This document shows, one piece after another, positions 18,398 through 29,262 of a stretch of DNA of 64,000 nt. Numbering within the stretch: the stretch's first letter is position 1; each line of letters starts with the position of its first letter. The notes beneath the pieces are model-generated. The model was not told where the DNA came from and ran no database searches. It worked only from the letters and a program-made list of their open reading frames with translations. The stretch is from Salinicola aestuarinus (GTDB lineage Bacteria > Pseudomonadota > Gammaproteobacteria > Pseudomonadales > Halomonadaceae). The stretch spans positions 211,952 through 275,951 of the forward strand of contig NZ_PZJP01000004.1 in assembly GCF_003206645.1 (NCBI RefSeq), in the 5' to 3' direction. The translations under genes and the position numbers were made by a program.

Positions 18398-19135
18398 TCA
18401 GTCGTCGCTGTCGTTGCCGTCGTCGTTCTGGTCCGGGTTAACCGCGAGCAGCTCGACCTTGAACTGCAGCGCCTGGTTCGGACCGATCGGGCCGCCGCGG
18501 CCGGTGCCGGCGGTGCCGTAGGCGAGATCCGACGGAACCGTGATACGCCAGGTGTCACCGACCTCCATCATCTTAAGCGCTTCTTGCCAGCCGGGGATCA
18601 CCTGGCCGACCTTGAACGAGGCCGGCTGGCCGCGCTCGTAGGAGCTGTCGAAGACGGTGCCGTCAGGCAGCGTGCCTTCGTAGTTGACCTTGACCGTGTC
18701 GTCCTGACTCGGGGATTCGCCGTCGCCGGACTCGAGCTCTTCATACTGCAGCCCGGAATCGGTGGTCTTCACGCCGTCCTTCTCGGCATTCTCGGCCAGA
18801 AAGTCTTCACTCGCCTGGCGGTTGTCGTCGGCGATCTTCTGCTGTTCGGCGGCGAGCTCGGCCTGCTTCTGCTGCTGATACTGCTCGAGCGTGTCGGAGA
18901 TCGCCTGCTTGTTCATCTGCAGGTCGTTGTCGTCATAGATATCGCGCATCGCCGCGGCGAAGGCGTCGACGTCGAGATCCTCGAAGTCCTGCTTCATGCC
19001 CTGACCCAGCGTGGCGCCAAGGCTGTAGCTCAGCTTCGCCTGATCGCTGTCGAGGTCGGCGCTGTCCTGTGCGAGAGCGGTCAGCGGCAGCGTCACGAGG
19101 CTGCCGAGGGCGACAGCGGTTACCAAACGTTTCAT
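18398..19135 (-). CDS. fkpA: periplasmic FKBP-type peptidyl-prolyl isomerase (FkpA-like)
   Basis: 245-residue prolyl isomerase/chaperone for envelope proteins. A signal peptide (KRLVTAVALGSLVTLPLTALAQ) is followed by the helical FKBP_N dimerisation domain (about 30-115, ending in Gln-rich QYQQQKQAELAAEQQK), then the FKBP domain (VKVNYEGTLPDGTVFDSS, FKVGQVIPGWQEALKMM, GPNQALQFKVELL), and an acidic Asn/Asp tail. ATG 19135 follows AAGGAA; an upstream in-frame ATG at 19222 would destroy the signal peptide. The acidic tail fits a halophile envelope protein. Confidence 0.93.
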   Translation of the reverse strand: MKRLVTAVALGSLVTLPLTALAQDSADLDSDQAKLSYSLGATLGQGMKQDFEDLDVDAFAAAMRDIYDDNDLQMNKQAISDTLEQYQQQKQAELAAEQQKIADDNRQASEDFLAENAEKDGVKTTDSGLQYEELESGDGESPSQDDTVKVNYEGTLPDGTVFDSSYERGQPASFKVGQVIPGWQEALKMMEVGDTWRITVPSDLAYGTAGTGRGGPIGPNQALQFKVELLAVNPDQNDDGNDSDD

Positions 19136-19234
19136 GCGAATTCCTTGCGTTGATGAGAAGCCGATGTCGGCAGAGTGGCGAGTCAAGCGCCGGGAAATAG
19201 CCCAAAACATCGGCGGGATCACGGGTCTAGGACT

Positions 19235-19744
19235 CTAGCAAGGCCCGTTGGGTTCCGCATCCGGTGATTTTTCGAGCCAGCGCGTCATCAGCTGGCGTAA
19301 CGCGGGGTAAGCGGCGGCGTCGAGAGTGCCCAGGCGTTGGCAGTTGGCCAGCGCCAGCGCCACCGGCGACGTCGGCACCGCGGGCGTGCCCGCCGACAGC
19401 GCCTCCAGTCGGCGCAGCGTCTCCCGCTCGGCCTCTAGCTCGGCACGTTTGAGGGTCTGGCGCAGGTCATCGAGGGAGGGGGTGGCGGCGACCAGTGGCT
19501 TGAGCGCTCGGCGGCGTTCACGCAGTGGCTGGGTCATCTCGGCCTGCCAGCGGCGGATCGGTTCCAGTTGCGTCGGCGCCTCGGTGGCGACGGCCAGCTC
19601 GCGCTCGGCGAGCCAGGCGGACCAGAGCAGCTCGCAGACATCCAGACCGTGGCCGTCCTGGAGTTCGAGGCACAGCGTCTCGGTGCCCGGGCGCGCGTAG
19701 CGCTCGAGGGCAAAGGACCAGAGAGACAGCGGAGCGTGGGGCAT
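19235..19744 (-). CDS. TIGR02444/DUF2390 family protein
   Basis: 169-residue cytoplasmic protein of the TIGR02444 family: it begins PHAPLSLWSFALERYARPG and has LQDGHGLDVCELLWSAWLA, IRRWQAEMTQPLRERRRALK and LKRAELEAERETLRRLEAL. Function is unknown. The frame is open far upstream (to 20374), but only the part from 19744 matches the family; the rest is antisense to the ABC-F gene. It is divergent from that ABC-F gene, a pairing also seen in pseudomonads. Confidence 0.82.
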   Translation of the reverse strand: MPHAPLSLWSFALERYARPGTETLCLELQDGHGLDVCELLWSAWLAERELAVATEAPTQLEPIRRWQAEMTQPLRERRRALKPLVAATPSLDDLRQTLKRAELEAERETLRRLEALSAGTPAVPTSPVALALANCQRLGTLDAAAYPALRQLMTRWLEKSPDAEPNGPC

Positions 19745-19837
19745 GCGATCTCGTGATCTGCGGCCGTTGGCCGGGAAGTGTCGAGCGCGGCGGGCTGGTA
19801 GACTGTGCGCCTCATTCGACGCGCTCCGGAGTCCGGC

Positions 19838-21754
<1,917 letters not shown>

Positions 21755-21870
21755 GCTATCGGCTGACGGCGGTCATCGGCGGGTATTGAGTGTCATTGGC
21801 AGCGGTCAGGGAGGTCGGCGTCTATGAATACGACTCCAGGCCACTGACAATGTCGCCTTGCCGATTCTGA

Positions 21871-21901
21871 ACGGGCCGCCACACTTTTGGCGGCCCGTTT
21901 T
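21871..21901 (+). terminator. rho-independent terminator after the ABC-F gene
   Basis: The 11-bp stem ACGGGCCGCCA/TGGCGGCCCGT with loop CACTTT ends in TTT; it also faces the end of the SDR gene on the other strand. Confidence 0.75.
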
Positions 21902-21923
21902 GCGTCCGGCTATCCGGTTTTGA

Positions 21924-22700
21924 TTAGTCGGCGTAGATCATTTTGCGGGTCATGCCGCCGTCGACACTGATGTGCTGGCCGGTGATGAAGCCGGCCCTGT
22001 CGCTGGCGAGAAAGACGACGGTGTCGGCGACATCCTCCGGTTCGCCAACCCGCCCCACCGGATGCTGCTCCCGGTCGACGTCGCGGTGTTCGGGTTGGGT
22101 GCGGTTGGCCTGCTTCTGCCATGGCCCGGTCTCGATCCAGCCGGGACAGATAGCGTTGACGCGCACGTCCGGCCCCAGGCTCACGGCCAGGGCGTGGGTC
22201 ATCGAGAGCAGCCCGCCCTTGGCAGCGGCGTAGGACTCGCAGTGCGGCTCGGACTGCAGCGCGCGGGTGGATGCGATATTGACGATCGCGCCCTGGCGCT
22301 TGCGAAGCCCCGGCACCGAGGCGCGGGTGCAGAGGAAGGCACCGGTCAGGTGGCTCTCCTGCCACAGCCGCCAGTTGTCGAGCGAGAGCGCCTCGATCGG
22401 ACCGCACTCGGGGTCGGCGAGGCCGGCGTTGTTCACCAGCAGATCGATCCCCTCACTCTGGTCGCCCTCTTGCTGCCAGCCGCTGATGTGTTGAAACACC
22501 TCCTTGACCTGCGCCTCGTCGCTGACGTCGACCGCCATGGCGAACAGCGGTTGGTCGGGGAAGCGTTCGTCGAGTTCGGCAACCGCCTGCGGGTCGCGGT
22601 CCAGCGCGGCGACTCGCCACCCCGCGTTGAGAAACCGCTCGACCGTCGCGCACCCGATTCCCTGGGCGCCGCCGGTGATGATGGCTAAAGGCATCGTCAT
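21924..22700 (-). CDS. short-chain dehydrogenase/reductase
   Basis: 258-residue classical SDR. The NAD(P) loop TGGAQGIG is near residues 9-16 and an acidic Asp after the second strand (AALDRDPQ) favours NAD. NNAG, the Ser in IVNIASTRALQSE and the Tyr/Lys pair SYAAAKGG complete the active site, and the C-terminal SVDGGMTRKMIYAD is typical. The start at 22700 follows AAGGATAGAG; 22694 is a possible alternative. Substrate is unknown. Confidence 0.88.
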   Translation of the reverse strand: MTMPLAIITGGAQGIGCATVERFLNAGWRVAALDRDPQAVAELDERFPDQPLFAMAVDVSDEAQVKEVFQHISGWQQEGDQSEGIDLLVNNAGLADPECGPIEALSLDNWRLWQESHLTGAFLCTRASVPGLRKRQGAIVNIASTRALQSEPHCESYAAAKGGLLSMTHALAVSLGPDVRVNAICPGWIETGPWQKQANRTQPEHRDVDREQHPVGRVGEPEDVADTVVFLASDRAGFITGQHISVDGGMTRKMIYAD

Positions 22701-22815
22701 CGTCGTCTCTATCCTTGCTATGGCACGAAGCCGTTGTCGACGCCGGCGGGGCCGGCCTGAGTCATCACGCAGTGGCCCGTGGGGTCGTCACTGGAGTCCT
22801 GTGGGCCTGAGTCGA

Positions 22816-23253
22816 TCAGGTCTCGAGCATGAAGGTCACCGGCCCGTCGTTGACCAGTGCGACCTGCATGTCGGCGCCGAAGCGCCCGGTCGCCATGTGG
22901 GGCCAGGCGCGGCCGGCAGCGTCGACCAGGTGCTCGAACAGGGCGCGGCCGTGCGCCGGCGGCGCGGCGCTGGAGAAGCTGGGACGCAGTCCCTTGGCGG
23001 TACTGGCGACCAGCGTGAACTGCGAGACCAGCAGCAGCCCGCCCTCGACCTGCTGGAGGTTGCAGTTCATGCGTCCGTCGTCATCGGCGAACATCCGGTA
23101 GTGCAGCAGCTTGTGCAGCAGCTTGTCGGCGCGGGCGGCATCGTCATCGGCCTCCACGCCAATCAGAGCGAGCATGCCGTGATCGATCTGGCCGACCACC
23201 GTGTCGTCGACGGTGACCGAGGCTTTCGTGACGCGTTGAACGAGCGCTCGCAT
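22816..23253 (-). CDS. dtd: D-aminoacyl-tRNA deacylase
   Basis: Removes D-amino acids and mischarged Gly from tRNA. The 145-residue length is exact for the family. The start MRALVQRVTKASVTVDDTVVG, the catalytic SQFTLVASTAKGLRPSF loop and the Gly-cisPro motif in NDGPVTFMLET are all present. The start at 23253 gives the conserved N-terminus. It sits beside the SDR gene with 115 bp between, so co-transcription is uncertain. Confidence 0.96.
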   Translation of the reverse strand: MRALVQRVTKASVTVDDTVVGQIDHGMLALIGVEADDDAARADKLLHKLLHYRMFADDDGRMNCNLQQVEGGLLLVSQFTLVASTAKGLRPSFSSAAPPAHGRALFEHLVDAAGRAWPHMATGRFGADMQVALVNDGPVTFMLET

Positions 23254-23539
23254 GAATCGTGTCGTCTCTGTCGGGAATCGGTGATCGGGAAGCCGGGACA
23301 GGCCGCGTGGGAACGGGGTCTAGCCTAGCATGAGCGATCTGGTTGAAAAGGCTGAGCGCACCGTTTCCGTCCTCTCCGGCAAGGCGATCCGGTGGCAATG
23401 GTGACGGCCCTCTTGTTATAAAAGAGATCGCTTCGAGACGGATGGCCGGGACGAAACGTAGCGTATTGACCGTCTCGCGCTACTCTCTTGTCGCGTCGTT
23501 TTCAGGTAAAGGAAAACATTCACGACAAGGACAACATAC

Positions 23540-24160
23540 ATGGACTCAACCTCTTCTCCCCGGGGCGACGAGCCGCGTCCAACGGGCCTGCTGGGTGCGC
23601 TGCTGGCATTCGATCGGCTGCTCGGTGTGATCGAGCGCACGCTGATCGCCGGGGCGATTCTCTTCATGGCGCTTTTGATGAGCGCGCACGTGGTTGGCAA
23701 CATCCTCTTCAGTCAGGGGATCGCCGGCACCTACGAAATCACGGAAATGCTGATCGTCCTGATCACCTTCGTCGGGGTCGGCTACGCGGCGCGTCACGCG
23801 CGACACATCAGCATGTCCGCCTTCTACGACCAGCTGAAAGGCCGAGCGCGCAAGGCGCTGCTGATCGTGATTTCGCTGGGGACAGCCCTGCTGATGTTCT
23901 ACTTCTGCTACAAGTCCGTCGACTACGTGGTGGCGCTTCACGACCGTGGACGCACCAGCGCCTCGCTGCAGATTCCCTTCTGGATCGTCTATCTCGCACT
24001 GCCGGTGGGCTTCGCGCTGGCCGGCATTCAGTACGTGCTGACCGCCGTGCGCAATGTGCTCAGCCCGGGCGTCTGGCGCTCGCTGACCGAAGAAGAGACC
24101 TACGACGAGGTCGCGGTAGCGACGGAAGATGACGAGCAAGCGACCGGCCGAGAGCGCTGA
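23540..24160 (+). CDS. TRAP transporter small membrane subunit (DctQ)
   Basis: 206-residue protein with four predicted spans (about 33-57, 63-88, 103-130, 145-170) and acidic termini. EITEMLIVLITFVGVGYAARHARHISM is the DctQ family core. It supports the large permease encoded 44 bp downstream in Na+-driven uptake of an organic solute. ATG 23540 has AAGGA ahead. The matching binding protein is at 25639-26676 on the other strand. Confidence 0.9.
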   Translation: MDSTSSPRGDEPRPTGLLGALLAFDRLLGVIERTLIAGAILFMALLMSAHVVGNILFSQGIAGTYEITEMLIVLITFVGVGYAARHARHISMSAFYDQLKGRARKALLIVISLGTALLMFYFCYKSVDYVVALHDRGRTSASLQIPFWIVYLALPVGFALAGIQYVLTAVRNVLSPGVWRSLTEEETYDEVAVATEDDEQATGRER

Positions 24161-24204
24161 GACGCGCCGCTTCTCGCAAGACAACGACAACAAGGACGAT
24201 TCTC

Positions 24205-25488
24205 ATGCTGCTAGGTCTTGGCCTGATCATGCTCGTGCTGCTGCTGCTGGGCTTTCCCATGATGGTGCCGCTGGCCGCCGGCACGCTCTACATGATGTTT
24301 ACCGGCATGACCTTCTTCGGACCCGATCAGGCGGTGAGCTGGATGATCAGCGGCGTCGGAAGCTGGGTGCTGGCGGCGGTGCCGATGTTCATCTTCGCCG
24401 CGGATATTCTGACCAAGGGGCATACCGCCAACCGCCTGCTGGACGTGGTCGATGCCTTCACGCGTCATCTGCGCGGCGGGCTGCCGATCACGACGGCAGC
24501 CTCCTGTGCGCTGTTCGGCGCCGTCTCCGGATCGACTCAGGCAACGGTGGTGGCGATGGGCGGGCCGATGCGTCCGCGTCTGCTCAAGAAGGGCTACTCC
24601 GATGCCTTCACGCTGGCGCTGATCATCAACGCCAGCGACGTCGCGCTGCTGATTCCGCCGAGCATCGGTTTCATCATCTATGGCGTGGCGATGCAGACCT
24701 CCATCGGCGATCTTTTCCTCGCCGGCATCCTGCCCGGGGTGCTGATTCTGGTGATGTTTGCGATCTACTGCTGGATCGACTCCCGGGTCAAGGGGATCGA
24801 GCCGGAGCCGAAAGCGACCTGGAAAGAGCGCGCACAGGCACTCAAGCGCGTGATTCTGCCGCTCGGGTTTCCGATTCTGGTGGTGGGCGGTATCTACGGC
24901 GGCTTTTTCAGTGCCGTCGAAGCGTCGGCGGTCGCCGTCGCCTATGCGCTGCTGCTGGAGGTGGTCATCTATCGCCAGGTCTCGATACGCGATCTGGGTA
25001 GTCTTGCGCTCTCGACCGGCATGATCACCGCGGTGGTATTCATTCTGGTCGCGATCGGCGCGGCGTTCTCCCAGGCGCTGGGAACGGCGGGCGTGCCCGA
25101 CCAGATACTCGGCCCGCTGATCGAGGCCATCGGCGACAATCAGTTCCTGGCGCTGTTGCTGATCGCGGCGGCGTTCTTCGTCGGCTGCATGTTCGTCGAC
25201 CCCATCGTGGTGATCCTGATCCTGGTGCCGATCTTCAAGCCGCTGGTGCAGTCCACCGGGCTCGATCCGGTGCATGTCGGGGTGATCGTGACGCTGCAGG
25301 CCGCGATCGGTTCCGCCACGCCCCCGTTCGGCTGCGATATCTTCACCGCCATTGCGGTCTTCCGGCGTCCCTATATCGAGGTGATCAAGGGCACGCCGCC
25401 GTTCATCTTCATCCTGCTGCTGGCCACCCTGGTGCTGATTCTCTTCCCGCAGATCTCCCTGCTGCTGCCGTCCCTCGGCGGTGACTGA
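24205..25488 (+). CDS. TRAP transporter large membrane subunit (DctM)
   Basis: 427-residue permease with about twelve to thirteen spans. Family motifs include ITTAASCALFGAVSGSTQATVVAMG, INASDVALLIPPSIGFIIYGV, GGIYGGFFSAVEASAVAVAYAL and TLQAAIGSATPPFGCDIFTA. ATG 24205 follows AAGGA. It forms an operon with the DctQ gene and is closed by the bidirectional terminator near 25.6 kb. The substrate is not readable; the partner binding protein vaguely resembles TeaA (ectoine). Confidence 0.93.
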   Translation: MLLGLGLIMLVLLLLGFPMMVPLAAGTLYMMFTGMTFFGPDQAVSWMISGVGSWVLAAVPMFIFAADILTKGHTANRLLDVVDAFTRHLRGGLPITTAASCALFGAVSGSTQATVVAMGGPMRPRLLKKGYSDAFTLALIINASDVALLIPPSIGFIIYGVAMQTSIGDLFLAGILPGVLILVMFAIYCWIDSRVKGIEPEPKATWKERAQALKRVILPLGFPILVVGGIYGGFFSAVEASAVAVAYALLLEVVIYRQVSIRDLGSLALSTGMITAVVFILVAIGAAFSQALGTAGVPDQILGPLIEAIGDNQFLALLLIAAAFFVGCMFVDPIVVILILVPIFKPLVQSTGLDPVHVGVIVTLQAAIGSATPPFGCDIFTAIAVFRRPYIEVIKGTPPFIFILLLATLVLILFPQISLLLPSLGGD

Positions 25489-25571
25489 GGCAGTCAGTGA
25501 GTTGTCCGGCAGGCTCGCAGCGCCGTTGCGAGCTTGCCGATGCCCGGCGCAAACGCGGCCACCTTAGGCAC

Positions 25572-25605
25572 AAAAAAACCCGGAAGCGTTACGCTTCCGG
25601 GTTTT
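25572..25605. terminator. bidirectional rho-independent terminator
   Basis: The 12-bp stem AACCCGGAAGCG/CGCTTCCGGGTT has loop TTA, with T4 on the plus side and T7 on the minus side. It serves both the DctM gene and the convergent binding-protein gene. Confidence 0.92.
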
Positions 25606-25638
25606 GGCTAGGCGTCTATCCCAGCGGTCGATCGGCGA

Positions 25639-26676
25639 TCAGGAGTCGTCGTCGCTGTGATCGGCCGCGCTGGCATTGACCTGCTCGAGCACGATGTCGA
25701 GCGCTTCGCCGCCACGCTCGCCCACCAGATTGACGAAGTCGTCACGGATGGGCCGCGCCAGATCGCGGAAGCGACCGCGCTGCGCTTCGTCGAGGCGGAT
25801 GATCTTGATGTCGCTGTTATCCTCGATGGTGGTCAGGCGTTCCTCGTTGAGGTCGCTCTGGATCTCGTCACCTTTCTCCACCATCTCGTCGATGGTCGAG
25901 TCGAGCATCTGCCGCTGGTCCTCGGAGAGGCCGTCGTACCACTCCTCGTTGGCGATCAGGTTGGCGATGAACTGCGACTGCTCGGCGAAGATCATGTAGT
26001 CCTGAACTTCGTAGAAGCCCATGTTCTCGTGGGCGAAGACCGGCTGGATGTTGCCCTCGGCCTGACCCTGTTGCAGGGCGCTGTAGAGCTCACCGTAGGC
26101 GATGGTGATCGGCGCGGCGCCGTAGGCCTGATAGGTGGAGCGCAGCAGACTGTTATCCATCACGCGGATCTGCAGACCATCCATGTCCTCCGGGGTCTCG
26201 ATCGCCTTGTTGGCTGTCCACACCTGATAGCCCTCGGGGAGGGCGGCCAGCGGCACCAGATCACGTTCGCGGAACGACTGCTGCCAGGCGTCACTCTTCA
26301 TGAAGGCGTCGGAGTTGAGAATCTCCGCCGTCTCCCGCTGATCGTTGGGCATGACGTAGTTCAGGCTCATCAACTGGCTCTCGGGCACCGTGCCGCCGAG
26401 AAAGCCCGAGCCGAAGGAGAGCGGAATGGCGCCGCTCTGAATGGCGTCGTAGAGCGTCGAGTAGCTCGATCCCCAGACCCCGTAGGGGAGCACTTCGACG
26501 GTGGTGTCGCCGTCGCTCTTCTCTTCGATGAGCTGCTTGAACGCCATGGCGTATTCGTACTGCACGCTGCCTTCCGTCTCTTCGAGACCGAAGCGCCAGG
26601 TATCGGCGAGCGCGGTGGAAGTGGCGCCCATCAGGCTGAGTGCGATGACACTCGTGGCAATGTTACGCGTCTGCAT
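25639..26676 (-). CDS. TRAP transporter substrate-binding protein (DctP)
   Basis: 345-residue periplasmic protein. A signal peptide (about 1-25, ending TSTALA) is followed by the DctP fold: WRFGLEETEGSVQYEYAMAFKQLIEE, YGELYSALQQGQAEGN, and the anion-binding Arg region GLQIRVMDNSLLRSTYQAYGA. It carries an acidic tail. The N-terminal WRFGLEETEGSVQ and the YGELYSALQ segment recall TeaA, the ectoine-binding protein of Halomonas elongata, but my comparison is from memory and the substrate is open. ATG 26676 follows AAAGGG. It is encoded tail-to-tail with the DctQ-DctM genes instead of in the same operon. Confidence 0.9.
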   Translation of the reverse strand: MQTRNIATSVIALSLMGATSTALADTWRFGLEETEGSVQYEYAMAFKQLIEEKSDGDTTVEVLPYGVWGSSYSTLYDAIQSGAIPLSFGSGFLGGTVPESQLMSLNYVMPNDQRETAEILNSDAFMKSDAWQQSFRERDLVPLAALPEGYQVWTANKAIETPEDMDGLQIRVMDNSLLRSTYQAYGAAPITIAYGELYSALQQGQAEGNIQPVFAHENMGFYEVQDYMIFAEQSQFIANLIANEEWYDGLSEDQRQMLDSTIDEMVEKGDEIQSDLNEERLTTIEDNSDIKIIRLDEAQRGRFRDLARPIRDDFVNLVGERGGEALDIVLEQVNASAADHSDDDS

Positions 26677-26817
26677 ACGGATCCCTTTAGTCGTTGTTCA
26701 CCCGATTCAGAAGAGGATAGGAAGCGACGTCTGTCAAATGGCATGACCCGACGGTGATGCTTGCCTATCCCGCGAAATTTCACTGTATCACGATGCCGCC
26801 GAAGGGGATTTAGCCCT

Positions 26818-26850
26818 CACGCCGATGCCCCGCGACGGGGCATCGGCGTG
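26818..26850 (-). terminator. strong hairpin after thiD
   Basis: A perfect 15-bp stem CACGCCGATGCCCCG with loop CGA lies 9 bp past the thiD stop on the minus strand. It lacks a T run, so it may act as a stabiliser or a weak terminator. Confidence 0.55.
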
Positions 26851-26858
26851 TCATGGCG

Positions 26859-27701
26859 TTACCACCAGGCGTGAAAGTGGTGAGGTGGCCCCTTGCCGCG
26901 CCCGACCTCCAGACGCTCGCTCGCCTCGAGCGCGGCGTAGAGCCACTGTTTCGCCTCGACGATCGCCGGCGCTACCTGAGTGTCATCCGGCGCCAGGTGG
27001 GAAAGCTTGGCCGCGATGGCGGAGGAGAGCGCGCAGCCGGCGCCGTGGAGGTTTTGAGTCGCCAGGCGCGGAGCGTCCAGCCAGCGCGTGGTTTCCGGCG
27101 TCCAGAGCAGGTCCGGACAGCGCGCCAGCGGCAGATGGCCACCCTTGAGCAGGCCATAAGGGGCGCCCAGCGCGGCGAGTCGGGCCGTCATCCTCTCCAT
27201 CTCGGCAAGACTGTCCGGCACCGGGGCGTCGAGCAGCGCGGCGGCTTCCGGAAGGTTGGGCGTGATCACGTCCGCCAGCGGGACGAGGATGTCGCGCACG
27301 GCGCGAAGCCCGGCGTCGTCCACCAGTCGGTCGCCGCTCTTGGCCACCATCACCGGATCGAGCACGATCCAGCGAGGCCGCCGCTGCAGGAGGCAGTCGC
27401 GGATCGTCTCGGCGACCTCGCGGCTCGCCACCATGCCGATCTTGACGGCATCGAGGGTCACGTCGTCGAGCAGGTGATCGAGCTGCAGCGCGATCATCCC
27501 GGCGGACACCGGCTCGACCCCTCGCACCCCCTGCGTGCTCTGGGCGATGACGGCGGTAATGACATTGGTGGCGTAGACGCCAAGCGCAGAAAAGGTCTTG
27601 ATATCGGCCTGCAGCCCAGCGCCCCCGGAAGGGTCGGAGCCGGCGATGGTCAGTGCCTTGGGCACCGAGACGGAGGAGAGCGTCGGTTCGAAGGTTGGCA
27701 T
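26859..27701 (-). CDS. thiD: hydroxymethylpyrimidine (phosphate) kinase ThiD
   Basis: Phosphorylates HMP and HMP-P for thiamine synthesis. 280-residue ribokinase-fold enzyme: ALTIAGSDPSGGAGLQADIKTFSALGVYA at the start, KIGMVAS, WIVLDPVMVAKSGDRL, TPNLPEA, and the anion-hole/catalytic block HGAGCALSSAIAA. HGAGC carries Ala where HGTGC is usual. It ends PPHHFHAWW. It is separate from thiSG at 12.5-13.5 kb; no TPP riboswitch was seen upstream. Confidence 0.94.
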   Translation of the reverse strand: MPTFEPTLSSVSVPKALTIAGSDPSGGAGLQADIKTFSALGVYATNVITAVIAQSTQGVRGVEPVSAGMIALQLDHLLDDVTLDAVKIGMVASREVAETIRDCLLQRRPRWIVLDPVMVAKSGDRLVDDAGLRAVRDILVPLADVITPNLPEAAALLDAPVPDSLAEMERMTARLAALGAPYGLLKGGHLPLARCPDLLWTPETTRWLDAPRLATQNLHGAGCALSSAIAAKLSHLAPDDTQVAPAIVEAKQWLYAALEASERLEVGRGKGPPHHFHAWW

Positions 27702-27946
27702 GGTTTCGATGTTGCAAGCAGGAATAGAGCGACTAGCCTAAAACAAGGTGCCGGGGGAACCCAGCGCGGGATCGGCCCTGTCGTCACCGTCGGCCAATCG
27801 ACGGACGACAGCACGTTTGTACAGAACGATCGCCCCAGGGCAATAAGACGATCGTCAAACTGTAGGGCCTCCCCCTTGAGAGTAGACTCGTAAACTTACT
27901 ACATCGCGTGTTCGAAGTTCGTTTTCAGCATCTTGCGAGGGAACGC

Positions 27947-28402
27947 ATGTCCGATCAGGTCAGCGAGGGTATCGCCAGCTACTGGGCCACCGGCTTCTTC
28001 GTGGTGGCCGTCGTGTTGCTGTGTACCGTCATGATCGGCGCCGCCAGCCTGCTTGGGGGGCGGAGCACCGGGCCCAGCAAGTCCCTCCCCTTCGAATCCG
28101 GCATCGTCGGCGCCGGCTCCGCCCGACAGCGTTTTTCCGTCAAGTTCTATCTCGTGGCGATGCTGTTCGTCATCTTCGATATCGAAGCCGTTTACCTCTT
28201 CGGCTGGGCCGTCTCCGTGCGCGAGGTCGGCTGGCCCGGCTTTGCCGTAGCAGCGGTCTTCATCCTGATTCTACTGGCAGGGCTGATCTACGACGCCCGC
28301 GTCGGCGCCCTCGACTGGGCGCCGCGCAAGCGGGGTCGCGTGGACGCGCCGACAGCGCGAGCGCTTGCCAGCACGCCGGGCGCCAAACCCGGTGTACGTT
28401 GA
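27947..28402 (+). CDS. nuoA: NADH-quinone oxidoreductase subunit A
   Basis: Membrane subunit of complex I (proton-pumping NADH dehydrogenase). 151 residues, three spans; the family core LPFESGIVG...[31 protein letters not shown] is intact. ATG 27947 follows GAGGGAA; an in-frame ATG at 27908 is less likely. First gene of the nuo operon. The C-terminal tail ([19 protein letters not shown]) is longer than in E. coli NuoA. Confidence 0.95.
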   Translation: MSDQVSEGIASYWATGFFVVAVVLLCTVMIGAASLLGGRSTGPSKSLPFESGIVGAGSARQRFSVKFYLVAMLFVIFDIEAVYLFGWAVSVREVGWPGFAVAAVFILILLAGLIYDARVGALDWAPRKRGRVDAPTARALASTPGAKPGVR

Positions 28403-28512
28403 TTCGCCGGGGCCGCGGGCCACGGCAGCGTTCGATCATTACGACGGGAGTCCATCCGTGACGTACTGGAACTTCCGCAACCGATTTTTCATCTGGTTTG
28501 GTGAGGCTTCCC

Positions 28513-29190
28513 ATGCAGTACACCCTGACCCGTGCGGAGGGAGACGACTCCGCGTCTGAACGCTATCCCCTGGGAGAACGCCAGCGCGTCGACGACCCCA
28601 TGGACGAGCAGGTCCATCGCAACGTTTTCATGGGCAAACTCGACGACGTGCTCAACTCGGCGGTGAACTGGGGGCGCAAGCACTCGCTATGGCCCTACAA
28701 CTTTGGGCTCTCCTGCTGTTATGTGGAGATGACCACGGCGTTCACCGCGCCCCACGACGTCGCTCGCTTCGGCGCCGAGGTCATCCGCGCCTCCCCGCGT
28801 CAGGCGGACTTCATGGTCATCGCCGGTACCTGCTTCATCAAGATGGCACCGGTCATCCAGCAGCTCTACGACCAGATGCTGGAGCCCAAGTGGGTGATCT
28901 CGATGGGCTCGTGCGCCAATTCCGGCGGCATGTACGACATCTATTCCGTGGTTCAGGGCGTCGACAAGTTCCTGCCGGTGGACGTCTACGTGCCCGGTTG
29001 TCCGCCACGTCCGGAAGCGTTCCTTCAGGGGCTGCAATTATTGCAGGACTCGATCCAGCAGGAGCGTCGGCCGCTCTCCTGGGTGGTGGGAGATCAGGGC
29101 GTCTACCGTGCGGAGATGCCGTCGCAGCGCGAGAAGCACCGCGACGAGCGCATCGCCGTGAAGGAGCTTCGCACCCCCGATGGGATCTAG
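28513..29190 (+). CDS. nuoB: NADH-quinone oxidoreductase subunit B
   Basis: Peripheral-arm subunit that carries the terminal 4Fe-4S cluster N2, next to the quinone site. 225 residues. The ligands are visible as Cys68-Cys69 in LSCCYVEM, Cys134 in GSCANSGG and Cys163 in [11 protein letters not shown] 28513 with GTGAGG upstream is preferred to 28498. There is a 110-bp gap after nuoA, unusual in an otherwise tight operon; it contains a short GTG frame (see findings). Confidence 0.96.
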   Translation: MQYTLTRAEGDDSASERYPLGERQRVDDPMDEQVHRNVFMGKLDDVLNSAVNWGRKHSLWPYNFGLSCCYVEMTTAFTAPHDVARFGAEVIRASPRQADFMVIAGTCFIKMAPVIQQLYDQMLEPKWVISMGSCANSGGMYDIYSVVQGVDKFLPVDVYVPGCPPRPEAFLQGLQLLQDSIQQERRPLSWVVGDQGVYRAEMPSQREKHRDERIAVKELRTPDGI

Positions 29191-29262
29191 GCCGTTGCCA
29201 TGTGACCGCCGCCCATCGTCGCCTGCGATGACGACCGATACCTCTTCCGGGAACCGCCATTC

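Noticed and set aside
27702..27946. Promoter boxes before nuoA (TTGAGA near 27876)
   Set aside because: No acceptable -10 at 16-18 bp; I could not name a promoter with confidence.
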